A DNA stretch of 5,369 bases from Actinoalloteichus_B caeruleus (GCF_000718005.1 NZ_JODV01000042.1); one strand, 5' to 3'. Positions 1 through 5,028 are shown, counted from the first letter of the stretch. Made by a program: numbers and translations. The notes: generated from the sequence alone by a model not told the origin.

Positions 1-1
1 G

Positions 2-445
2 CTGCCCAGCGGCCCGGCCGAGTTCACGGTGGAGGCGAACGCGACGCGGGACGTGCCCTGGTCGTCCCTCGGTTCCTCGGTGGAGGCCCGGTGGACCTTC
101 CACTCGGACACCGCCGGTGAGACCGAGGCCGAGGAGCAGCCGATGCTCGGTGTGCGGTTCTCCGGGGCCGCCGGCGATGCCGACCTGCTGGGTCGGCTGC
201 CCGGTGGTGGTGAGCACGTCCTGAGCGTGGACGTGGAGCGGGCCGTGGGTGAGGTCGCCGAGTTGTCGGTGGAGGTGTCCACGGACGACGGGGAGACCTG
301 GGAGGTCGTGGAGGTCGTGGACGGCACGGTGACCGTCGAGCACCCGGAGGAGGGTTTCGTGTCGCTGCGGGCCTCGGCCACCGACTCGGAGGGCAACAGC
401 GTGGAGCAGACGGTGATCCGTTCCTACCAGGTCATCTCCGAGTAG
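2..445 (+). CDS. C-terminal part of a probable secreted S8 (subtilisin-like) serine peptidase, 5' end outside window
   Basis: The frame is open from the left edge and gives 147 visible residues ending in tandem stops (TAG then TGA, 443-448), so the gene starts upstream. The fragment has no catalytic motif. It is acidic and beta-rich, like the C-terminal accessory region of large actinomycete exported subtilases. Visible landmarks are RWTFHS (30-35), a repeat-like stretch VSTDDGETWEVVEV (92-105), and the ending VSLRASATDSEGNSVEQTVI (120-139). The phrase 'DGG/DGE-TW ... VSLR-A-D--GN-VEQTVI--Y' is what I know from the end of Streptomyces-type S8 family peptidases with Ig/FN3-like tails. The assignment therefore rests on resemblance of the tail only. 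Another extracellular Ig-like-domain protein is possible. A GTG at 29 could be read as a start but lies inside the continuous frame and has no clear Shine-Dalgarno. Two adjacent hairpins follow the stops. Confidence 0.62.
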   Translation: MPSGPAEFTVEANATRDVPWSSLGSSVEARWTFHSDTAGETEAEEQPMLGVRFSGAAGDADLLGRLPGGGEHVLSVDVERAVGEVAELSVEVSTDDGETWEVVEVVDGTVTVEHPEEGFVSLRASATDSEGNSVEQTVIRSYQVISE

Positions 446-498
446 TGAGCGCCGGTCGGGGTCCGGTCTGGTCCGGGCCCCGCCGGGGCCGGGTGGGT

Positions 499-558
499 GT
501 GCCACGCCCCTCGTGAGACCGGGGTGGGGCACGGCCCGCCCGCGCCTGACGGGCGGGC
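499..558 (+). terminator. Tandem GC-rich hairpins, probable terminator of the peptidase gene
   Basis: Two inverted repeats lie back to back about 55 nt after the stop. Hairpin one pairs 499-510 with 521-532 (12 positions, one A-G mismatch and one G-T wobble, 10-nt loop). Hairpin two pairs 534-542 with 550-558 (9 perfect pairs, 7-nt loop). A smaller hairpin, 476-481 with 485-490, precedes them. There is no T-run, which is common for actinomycete intrinsic terminators. Confidence 0.6.
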
Positions 559-619
559 GTGTCCGGGGGAACGGCCGGCTGTCCCCGCTTCCCGCTCAGG
601 ACGGGCCGAGTTCGGCGGT

Positions 620-650
620 CCCGTCCGGCGCTCGACCAACCCCGGACGGG
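620..650. repeat. Inverted repeat, 9-bp perfect stem
   Basis: Positions 620-628 (CCCGTCCGG) pair perfectly with 642-650 (CCGGACGGG) across a 13-nt loop. It could be a further terminator or part of a structured RNA. Confidence 0.55.
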
Positions 651-727
651 CCCGGCCCGGGATGGCCGACGGGCGCGGGAGGACGGGAGAGGCTCGGAGC
701 GGAGCCACCGATAGGGGAGTACGGCAC

Positions 728-768
728 GGACGGGACAGGAGTGTTGCGGCGCGGTTCCTGTCCCGTCC
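728..768. repeat. Inverted repeat, 13-bp perfect stem
   Basis: Positions 728-740 pair without mismatch with 756-768 (GGACGGGACAGGA and its reverse complement) around a 15-nt loop. This is one of the two longest stems in the window. It lies about 45 nt before the strong RBS at 813. It could be a terminator for either strand, a regulatory hairpin for the RBS downstream, or a protein-binding dyad. Confidence 0.65.
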
Positions 769-812
769 CGGCGAGCCGACCGGCCACTGCGGATGCCGGC
801 TCAGACCCCGAC

Positions 813-842
813 AGGAGGTGAATCACTGTGGGCCCTCGCTAG
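813..842 (+). promoter_or_regulatory. Strong ribosome binding site with a four-codon ORF (GTG to TAG)
   Basis: AGGAGG at 813-818 is followed after 9 nt by GTG at 828-830, a textbook Shine-Dalgarno and spacing. The frame is GTG GGC CCT CGC TAG, so the product would be only M-G-P-R. The stop (840-842) abuts a second SD-like GGGAGG (842-847), which stands 14 nt before a GTG at 862. That GTG opens a 27-codon frame ending in TGA at 943-945. The frame runs through the 888-917 hairpin and resembles nothing I know. The site could be a leader ORF, the start of a gene broken by a frameshift, or chance. Confidence 0.35.
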
Positions 843-887
843 GGAGGTGGCTTCACCGTACGTGGGGAGTAGTGGGAACTCTACGAG

Positions 888-917
888 CGAAAGCAGCAAC
901 ATCGGATGCTGCTTTCG
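888..917. terminator. Perfect 11-bp hairpin, probable terminator of the P450 gene (possibly bidirectional)
   Basis: Positions 888-898 (CGAAAGCAGCA) pair perfectly with 907-917 across an 8-nt loop. On the minus strand it lies 41 nt past the P450 stop at 959, where a terminator is expected. It is also placed to end any plus-strand transcript that uses the RBS at 813. It is less GC-rich than the surrounding DNA. Confidence 0.6.
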
Positions 918-958
918 GGCTAGGAAACGGGCATCCTGGCGGTGACCGGCGGTCAGGT

Positions 959-2239
959 TCAGCGCAGCGTTCTCCCTGGCCAACGGGCTGTGATCGCGGG
1001 AGGGGGTGTGGGCGATCCGGTGCGCACGGGAAGCTCCGCGACACCGCTGATGAGGACACGCCGCCAGCGCAGTTCCCCCACCGGGACCGCGAGCCGCAGG
1101 CGGGGGAACCTCGTCGTCAGGGTCCGCAGCGCCTCCCGGAGTTCCACCCTGGCCAGCGCGGCGCCCAGGCAGTGGTGGATGCCGTGCCCGAAGGCCAGGT
1201 GCGGGTTCCCGCCGCCCCGCCCGAAGTCGAGCGAGTCCGGCGAGTCGAACACCGCCTCGTCCCGGTTCGCCGAACCGATCGCGGCGATGACCCCGTCACC
1301 TGCCCGGATGCGCACGCCGGCCAGTACCACGTCCTCCGCCGCCACCCGGTACTGCCCCGTCTCGCCGAGGCGGTTGAACCGCAGCAGCTCCTCCACGGCG
1401 TCGGGAATCAGGTCGGGCTCGGCCACCAGCCGTTCCCACCGGGTGGGGTCGCGGAGCAGGGTGATCAGGAAGCTCCCGATCTGGTTCGCCGTGGTCTCGT
1501 GCCCGGCCACCAGCAGGGTGAGTACCAGGGACACCAACTCGGCCTCGCTGAGCCGGTCCTGCTGGTCGCGGGCCAGCACGAGCTCGTCGAGGAGCGCGCC
1601 GGAGGGGGCCCGGCCCGCGAGCAGCGCGGAGCGCCGCTCGGCCACCAGCGCCGTCACGTAGGCGTCGAGCGCGTCGTAGGAGCGTTCGACCTCGTCCTTC
1701 TCCGCCATGTCCATGCTGTAGACGACCTCGGACCAGCGCGCGAAACGCGGCTGGTCCTCGGCGGGCACGCCCAGCAGGTGGCAGATCACCGTGATGGGCA
1801 GGGGCAGCGCGAACAGCCGCCGCAGGTCGACGGGGCCCTCGACGGCGGCCACGTCGTCGGCGAGGCGGTGGGTCAGCGCGCCGATCCACGGCTGGAACTC
1901 CCGCATCCTGCGCTGGGTGAAGGAACCAGCGACCAGGCGGCGCAGCCGGGTGTGCTCGGGCGGGTCGGCCGCCGTGATCGAGCCGGCCCTCGGGGCGGCG
2001 ACGGCGGTACGGGGGGCGCCCGGTCGCACGACGAGGGCCCGGGAGAACCGGGGGTCGGCGAGGACGACGCGCACGTCGTCGTAGCGGGTGACGAGCCAGA
2101 CCTCGTCGCCGGCGACCGTGCGGACCCGGCGCACCGGCGCGTCCCGCCGGAGTTCGGCCCAGGTCGGGGACGGGTCGACGGCGAAGGCGTCGGGGAAGGG
2201 CAGGCGCAGTTCGGGTTCGTCGCGGCCGGTTCCCGTCAC
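959..2239 (-). CDS. Cytochrome P450 (bacterial, soluble, CYP105/CYP107-like)
   Basis: A 426-residue haem-thiolate monooxygenase, expected to be cytosolic and to take electrons from a ferredoxin and its reductase; neither is in the window. The diagnostic motifs are all present: helix C region DPPEHTRLRR (92-101), helix I oxygen-activation motif AGHETT (245-250), ExxR as E284-L-L-R287, and the haem loop FGHGIHHCLG (350-359) with ligand Cys357. The length is slightly above the usual 400-410 because of a Pro-rich tail of about 19 residues after the normal ending (ELPVRT). The start is GTG 2239, with GGAGG at 2250-2246 spaced 6 nt. The substrate cannot be told. The overall pattern resembles actinomycete CYP105/107 enzymes that hydroxylate macrolides, xenobiotics and other secondary metabolites. 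The LOG-family gene is 238 bases upstream on the same strand, probably a separate transcript. A hairpin at 888-917 follows the gene. Confidence 0.95.
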   Translation of the reverse strand: MTGTGRDEPELRLPFPDAFAVDPSPTWAELRRDAPVRRVRTVAGDEVWLVTRYDDVRVVLADPRFSRALVVRPGAPRTAVAAPRAGSITAADPPEHTRLRRLVAGSFTQRRMREFQPWIGALTHRLADDVAAVEGPVDLRRLFALPLPITVICHLLGVPAEDQPRFARWSEVVYSMDMAEKDEVERSYDALDAYVTALVAERRSALLAGRAPSGALLDELVLARDQQDRLSEAELVSLVLTLLVAGHETTANQIGSFLITLLRDPTRWERLVAEPDLIPDAVEELLRFNRLGETGQYRVAAEDVVLAGVRIRAGDGVIAAIGSANRDEAVFDSPDSLDFGRGGGNPHLAFGHGIHHCLGAALARVELREALRTLTTRFPRLRLAVPVGELRWRRVLISGVAELPVRTGSPTPPPAITARWPGRTLR

Positions 2240-2477
2240 GTCCCACCTCCCGGTGGCCTCCCGGACACCGTCGTTCCCGGCTCCTCGAGCACCGAGGGTA
2301 GTGCCGCGGCGACACCGCGAACAGGGGGTCGCGCGGTTCGGCTCGCCCGGGCGGTACGGGTCCGATATGCCCGCCGGTCCGGGCGAACCGGGCTCCGAGC
2401 CGGGTGGGTCACGCCAGGTGGCGAACCGGGCCCGGCGCGGTGGGTACCGTTCGCCGCGCCGTCCCCGGCAGGCCGCC
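2240..2477 (-). promoter_or_regulatory. Gap between LOG gene and P450 gene: likely terminator plus P450 promoter region
   Basis: The 238-base gap is long enough for its own promoter. A hairpin-capable repeat, 2420-2426 with 2449-2455 (7 pairs, 22-nt loop), could end the LOG transcript. A 12-bp direct repeat, GGCGAACCGGGC, occurs at 2382-2393 and 2420-2431. A TATCGG-like -10 candidate is visible on the minus strand near 2360-2370, without a convincing -35 box. Confidence 0.35.
2382..2431. repeat. Pair of 12-bp direct repeats upstream of the P450 gene
   Basis: GGCGAACCGGGC is found exactly at 2382-2393 and 2420-2431, 38 bp start to start. The second copy overlaps the left arm of the possible LOG terminator. 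It could be a repeated operator for a P450 regulator or coincidence in GC-rich DNA. Confidence 0.4.
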
Positions 2478-3095
2478 TCAGTCGATCGGGGGGCCGCCCC
2501 GCTCGTCGACGCCGAGGAGTTGGCGGGCCCTGGCGTTCGCCCACTTGTTCTCCGGGGCCTCGTACCGGACGAAGCGGTCGAGCAGCTCGGCCGGCTCGGA
2601 CCCGACGAGCAGCATGTCCCGGAACACCGGGGCGAGGAACTCCTCCGAGACCATGTGGTCCACGAAGCGGCGGAGCGGCTGGTAGAAGCCGCCGACGTCG
2701 AGGAGGCCGAGGGGCTTGGCGTGCAACCCGATCTGCGCCCAGGTCCACACCTCGAACAGTTCCTCCAGGGTGCCCGCGCCGCCGGGGAGTGCGATGAACC
2801 CGTCGGACAGCTCGGCCATCATGGCCTTGCGTTCGTGCATGTCGGAGACCACCCGGAGGTCCGTGAGGCCGGGGTGGGCGATCTCGCGGTCCACCAGCTG
2901 GGTGGGGATGACGCCGGTCACCGAACCGCCGGCCGCGATGGCCGCGTCGGCCACCGCTCCCATCGTGCCGACCGAGGCCCCACCGTAGACGAGCCCGATG
3001 TCGCGGGCCGCGAGGAGCTCGCCGAGGGCCCTGGCCGCCTCGACGTACCGTTCGCCCCGACCCCGGGAGGATCCACAGAACACACAGATGCGCAC
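2478..3095 (-). CDS. LOG-family Rossmann-fold protein (cytokinin riboside 5'-monophosphate phosphoribohydrolase, TIGR00730 type)
   Basis: A 205-residue protein of the LOG / 'lysine decarboxylase-like' family. Characterised members hydrolyse cytokinin or purine nucleoside 5'-monophosphates to free base and ribose 5-phosphate in the cytosol. The family signatures are clear: N-terminal strand and loop ICVFCGSS (3-10), LVYGGASVGTMGAVAD (35-50), the basic pair in MHERKAMM (86-93, Arg89 and Lys90), and PGGAGTLEE (104-112) with the conserved Glu112 of PGGxGTxxE. The family is usually 180-210 residues, so this is complete. The start is GTG 3095. No good Shine-Dalgarno precedes it, but a -10-like TAGGGT ends 6 nt before the GTG, suggesting a leaderless mRNA. 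The older name 'lysine decarboxylase' is a misannotation. The true substrate (cytokinin nucleotide or general purine nucleotide salvage) is not decided by the sequence. Confidence 0.92.
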   Translation of the reverse strand: MRICVFCGSSRGRGERYVEAARALGELLAARDIGLVYGGASVGTMGAVADAAIAAGGSVTGVIPTQLVDREIAHPGLTDLRVVSDMHERKAMMAELSDGFIALPGGAGTLEELFEVWTWAQIGLHAKPLGLLDVGGFYQPLRRFVDHMVSEEFLAPVFRDMLLVGSEPAELLDRFVRYEAPENKWANARARQLLGVDERGGPPID

Positions 3096-3101
3096 GGGCC
3101 G

Positions 3102-3107
3102 ACCCTA
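3102..3107 (-). promoter_or_regulatory. -10-like TAGGGT for a leaderless LOG mRNA
   Basis: Read on the minus strand, TAGGGT (3107-3102) matches TANNNT and ends 6 nt before the GTG at 3095, the usual spacing for transcripts that begin at the start codon. No TTGACA-like -35 is seen at the right distance, and no Shine-Dalgarno is present, which supports the leaderless reading. Confidence 0.45.
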
Positions 3108-3278
3108 TTCGGGGCGGTCCACGGGGGAGGAACGGCCCGGTGGACGTCGGGCGGCGGGCAGGGGAGGACCGCGTCACGCCGGCCGAGCCCGGGTCGCGCC
3201 CACCGGGATGGTGACGGCACCCGCGACGACGGTGTGTGACGTCCCGCCCGCACCTCACCGGGACCGTTGGTCACCGGA
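3108..3278. other. Divergent intergenic region between LOG and the pqqD unit
   Basis: It should hold the promoters of both divergent units. Apart from the TAGGGT next to the LOG start, I see no consensus promoter, operator or riboswitch. Frames crossing it have poor third-position bias. Confidence 0.4.
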
Positions 3279-3449
3279 GTGAGATCGCCTCGGCCCCCTT
3301 GTTCCGGGACGGGCGACACCAAACGCTGGTGCGGGTTCGGGACGCTGTCGAACCCGACCGTGGACGCGGTGGACCGGTGCCGGGCGGCGGCCGGCGGGGC
3401 CACCCGCCCCGGTGTTCGACCGTTCCCTCGAGGACAGGAGGAGCGATGA
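3279..3449 (+). CDS. Uncertain small ORF overlapping pqqD; possible RiPP precursor or unknown peptide
   Basis: A frame of 56 codons from GTG 3279 (or 60 from TTG 3267; an in-frame stop lies at 3237-3239). It ends in TGA at 3447-3449, overlapping the pqqD start as ATGA, an arrangement typical of translational coupling. Codons from about 3303 to 3410 have G or C at the third position in all but one case, unlike the other two plus-strand frames. The central segment reads TKRWCGFGTLSNPTVDAV, with cysteines 15 residues apart (WC...DRC). I do not recognise the product. A lasso-type PqqD next to it makes a precursor peptide worth considering, but there is no YxxP leader motif, no Gly1 with an acid at position 7-9, and no strong RBS. 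The opposite strand shares the same third-position pattern, so the bias alone does not prove the direction. Confidence 0.3.
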   Translation: MRSPRPPCSGTGDTKRWCGFGTLSNPTVDAVDRCRAAAGGATRPGVRPFPRGQEER

Positions 3450-3706
3450 CCCCCCTGCGGCTGCGCGCGGACGTGGCGACGACCGAGACCGAGGACGGGA
3501 TGGTCCTCCTCGACCGGCGCACCGGTCGTTACTGGGTGTTGAACAGGTCCGGTGCCCTGGTCGTCCGTGGCCTCACCGCCGGGCTCAGCCACGACGAGAT
3601 CGCCGAGGAACTGGCCGGTGAGCAGCACCGCGACCCCGGGCAGGCCCTGGCGGAGGTGCGGGCACTGGCCGAGCAGCTCCGGAGCGCGGAGCTGGCCCAC
3701 ACCTGA
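3446..3706 (+). CDS. PqqD-family RiPP recognition element protein (lasso peptide B1 type)
   Basis: An 86-residue complete protein of the PqqD / RRE fold, a small winged-helix domain. In lasso peptide pathways the B1 protein binds the precursor's leader peptide and presents it to the B2 protease and the cyclase C. The signature of the actinomycete lasso B1 group is plain: TEDGMVLLDRRTGRYWVLN (15-33), SGALVVRGLTAG (35-46), then helices with EIAEELAG (51-58) and ALAEVRALAEQL (67-78). The start is ATG 3446 with AGGAGG at 3436-3441, 4 nt away. The much longer frame upstream has no support. Neither an asparagine-synthetase-like cyclase nor a B2 transglutaminase-like protease is present on either side, so this is an orphan or what is left of a cluster. 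The overlapping ORF upstream is the only partner candidate. Confidence 0.88.
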   Translation: MTPLRLRADVATTETEDGMVLLDRRTGRYWVLNRSGALVVRGLTAGLSHDEIAEELAGEQHRDPGQALAEVRALAEQLRSAELAHT

Positions 3707-3729
3707 TCGGCCAGGGAACTCGCCGGCCC

Positions 3730-3747
3730 CGGCGGTTCGCCCCGCCG
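3730..3747 (+). terminator. Small hairpin after pqqD
   Basis: Positions 3730-3735 (CGGCGG) pair with 3742-3747 across a 6-nt loop, 23 nt after the pqqD stop. The stem is short, so its role as a terminator is tentative. A stronger 7-bp stem with a 4-nt loop at 3907-3924 could also stop this transcript. Confidence 0.3.
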
Positions 3748-3824
3748 ACGGCGAAGGCGCGCAGGACGACCTCGGCGCGACCGTCTCCGTCGAAGTCGTA
3801 CACCAGGAACTGCGTGTAGTGGGC
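3741..3824 (-). pseudogene. Short relic of a rhamnogalacturonan-lyase-like (PL11, FG-GAP) gene
   Basis: Read on the minus strand directly after an in-frame TGA (3827-3825), the codons give HYTQFLVYDFDGDGRAEVV, then an unrelated sequence. This is very close to the conserved '(GA)HYTQF-VYD-DGDG-AEV' segment of family 11 rhamnogalacturonan endolyases, secreted pectin-degrading enzymes in which the DxDGDG loop binds calcium. In real enzymes the segment is followed by a K/R-TADGT stretch, which is missing here, and nothing recognisable lies before it. It is therefore read as a fragment of about 28 codons left from a deleted or rearranged gene. A chance FG-GAP-like match is less likely because of the HYTQF flank. 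Confidence 0.5.
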
Positions 3825-3906
3825 TCAGGACGGCCTCGGGCAGGTCATCGGCGACCCAACGTCCCAGCCGACCGGACGACCTCCGACGCCGTCGCCGCGC
3901 GCACCA

Positions 3907-3965
3907 CCGCCGGTCCTCCGGCGGAACGCGGGAGGCGGCCGCCGGCTGGGCCCTGCTCCACCCGG
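3907..3965. terminator. Convergent terminator region between pqqD and the oxidoreductase gene
   Basis: Two hairpins lie here. Positions 3907-3913 pair perfectly with 3918-3924 (loop TCCT). Positions 3942-3949 pair with 3958-3965 at 7 of 8 positions (8-nt loop). The second lies 13 nt past the oxidoreductase stop on the minus strand. Either could serve the two converging transcripts. Confidence 0.4.
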
Positions 3966-3978
3966 GCATGTCGACCGG

Positions 3979-4965
3979 TCACGGCAGCAGGACCACCTTG
4001 CCCACGGTGCGTCGTTCCTCCAGCGCGCGGTGGCTGGCGGCGGCCTCCGCCAGGGGGTAGGTGGTCAGTTCCGGCCGGAGGCGGCCCGTCGCCGCCGCCC
4101 GCAACGCCCGTTCCTCCAGCTCCCGCAGCGCGCCGGGCCGGCGGAGCGCCCCGAGTCCCCAGCTCGCGGTGAGACCGCGCCCGACGAGGTCGGCGGTGGT
4201 GATCTCGGTGGGGCCGCCGCCGGAAGCCCAGCCGTACATCGCCAGCCGCCCACCCGGCCCCAGCAGTTCGAGGGCCCACCGGCCCAGTTCGCCACCCACC
4301 CCGTCCAGCACCACGGTCGGAGCCCGGTCCGGGCCGAGCGCGGCCGAGACGGCGGCCGGCCAGTCCTCGGTCCGGTAGTCGACGGCGACCTGGGCGCCGA
4401 GGGCGCGGACCCGATCGACCTTCTCCGGGCCACCGGCGAGGCCGACGACGGTGGCGCCCACGGCCAGCGCCTCCTGCGTGAACAGGGTGCCCAGGCCCCC
4501 CGCGGCGGCCAGGACGAGCACGACGTCGGCGGGGCCGGGGGTGACCGTGTCCAGCACGGCCAGGGCGGTGCGTCCGGTACCGATCATGGCGACCGCCGCC
4601 TCCGGGGTGAGTTCGTCCGGCACGGGGTGCAGGGATGCCGCCGGGGCCACCGCCAGCTCGGCGTAACCCCCTGCCGAGGCGACGGAGCCGAGGTGCGCCA
4701 CCACGCGACGTCCCAGCCAGCCACGGTCGACGCCGTCCCCGACCGCGTCCACGGTCCCGGCGACCTCCCGGCCGAGGACGGCCGGGAGGTCAGGCGCCTT
4801 CGCCGGGCCGGCCGGCTCACCGCGACGCAGTTGGGTGTCGACGAGGTGGACGCCGCTGGCGGCGACCCGGACCCGGACCTGGCCCGCCGCCGGCACGGGG
4901 TCGGGGACCTCCGCCAGCACGAGGTGGTCGGCGGGGCCGAAGGAGGACAGCGTGATCGCGCGCAT
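3979..4965 (-). CDS. Zinc-free medium-chain alcohol dehydrogenase family protein, NADPH:quinone oxidoreductase-like
   Basis: A 328-residue MDR-superfamily enzyme of the quinone oxidoreductase (QOR) type, expected to reduce quinones or enals with NADPH in the cytosol. Landmarks: N-terminal MRAITLSSFGPADHL (1-15), GREVAGTVDAVGDGV (65-79) of the GroES-like domain, YAELAVAP (101-108), the Rossmann nucleotide motif AAAGGLGT (153-160), the DYRTEDW strand-turn (196-202), LDGVGG (220-225), and C-terminal GKVVLLP. The catalytic and structural zinc ligands of alcohol dehydrogenases are absent, as expected for QOR. The start is ATG 4965, with GGGGAG (4978-4973) 7 nt upstream. A longer frame back to 5028 starts inside the promoter and is rejected. 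It has its own promoter with a MerR/SoxR-like dyad (4998-5028), suggesting induction by a redox-active or electrophilic compound. The pump gene upstream on the same strand is cut off by a strong terminator. Confidence 0.9.
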   Translation of the reverse strand: MRAITLSSFGPADHLVLAEVPDPVPAAGQVRVRVAASGVHLVDTQLRRGEPAGPAKAPDLPAVLGREVAGTVDAVGDGVDRGWLGRRVVAHLGSVASAGGYAELAVAPAASLHPVPDELTPEAAVAMIGTGRTALAVLDTVTPGPADVVLVLAAAGGLGTLFTQEALAVGATVVGLAGGPEKVDRVRALGAQVAVDYRTEDWPAAVSAALGPDRAPTVVLDGVGGELGRWALELLGPGGRLAMYGWASGGGPTEITTADLVGRGLTASWGLGALRRPGALRELEERALRAAATGRLRPELTTYPLAEAAASHRALEERRTVGKVVLLP

Positions 4966-4997
4966 GGGTGTGCTCCCCGGTCTGGATGGATGCCCGC

Positions 4998-5028
4998 ACG
5001 GTATGAGCTCAAGCTCGCTCGAGCTCAA
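4998..5028 (-). promoter_or_regulatory. MerR/SoxR-style promoter and operator of the oxidoreductase gene
   Basis: On the minus strand, TTGAGC (-35, 5028-5023) and TACCGT (-10, 5003-4998) are separated by exactly 19 bp (5022-5004). That is the overlong spacer typical of promoters activated by MerR-family proteins. An imperfect 22-bp dyad runs from 5026 to 5005 (GAGCTC-g-AGC-ga-GCT-t-GAGCTC, 18 of 22 symmetric) and begins inside the -35 box, as in the soxS promoter. The 9-mer GAGCTCAAG is also repeated directly at 5005-5013 and 5021-5029. The predicted start site would be near 4991, giving a leader of about 26 nt. No regulator gene is in the window. Confidence 0.65.

Larger units (their letters stand above)
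559..887. other. Non-coding stretch rich in inverted repeats
   Basis: I see no credible protein gene here. The long plus-strand frame that crosses it continues antisense through the P450 and P450-like composition is absent. The stretch holds perfect inverted repeats at 620-650 and 728-768, a short one at 691-706 (five pairs), and a strong plus-strand ribosome binding site at 813-818. It could be the 3' end of the left transcript, a small-RNA locus, or a decayed gene. Confidence 0.5.

Noticed and set aside
783..812. Resemblance of GCCACTG to a cobalamin-riboswitch box
   Set aside because: The other conserved segments of that riboswitch are missing, and no gene lies downstream on this strand.
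801..983. A 60-codon minus-strand frame after the P450
   Set aside because: It overlaps the P450 3' end in another frame and runs through the hairpin at 888-917. No RBS and no recognisable family.
497..2797. A 766-codon open frame on the plus strand
   Set aside because: It runs antisense through the whole P450 and into the LOG gene. The protein is low-complexity Arg/Gly/Pro-rich, with no domains, and the frame is a by-product of high GC content.
2236..3258. A 340-codon minus-strand frame overlapping the LOG gene
   Set aside because: It overlaps the LOG gene in another frame on the same strand and is Arg/Pro-rich without motifs.
3236..3445. Longer start for the PqqD protein
   Set aside because: The added residues do not resemble PqqD, third-position bias in this frame is poor, and ATG 3446 has AGGAGG just upstream.
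3271..3522. An 83-codon minus-strand frame opposite the pqqD unit
   Set aside because: It is antisense to the start of pqqD, Arg/Pro-rich, and has no motif or RBS.
4966..5028. Upstream TTG start at 5028 for the oxidoreductase
   Set aside because: The extra 21 residues would cover the promoter and dyad. ATG 4965 has a good Shine-Dalgarno and begins the family's normal N-terminus.
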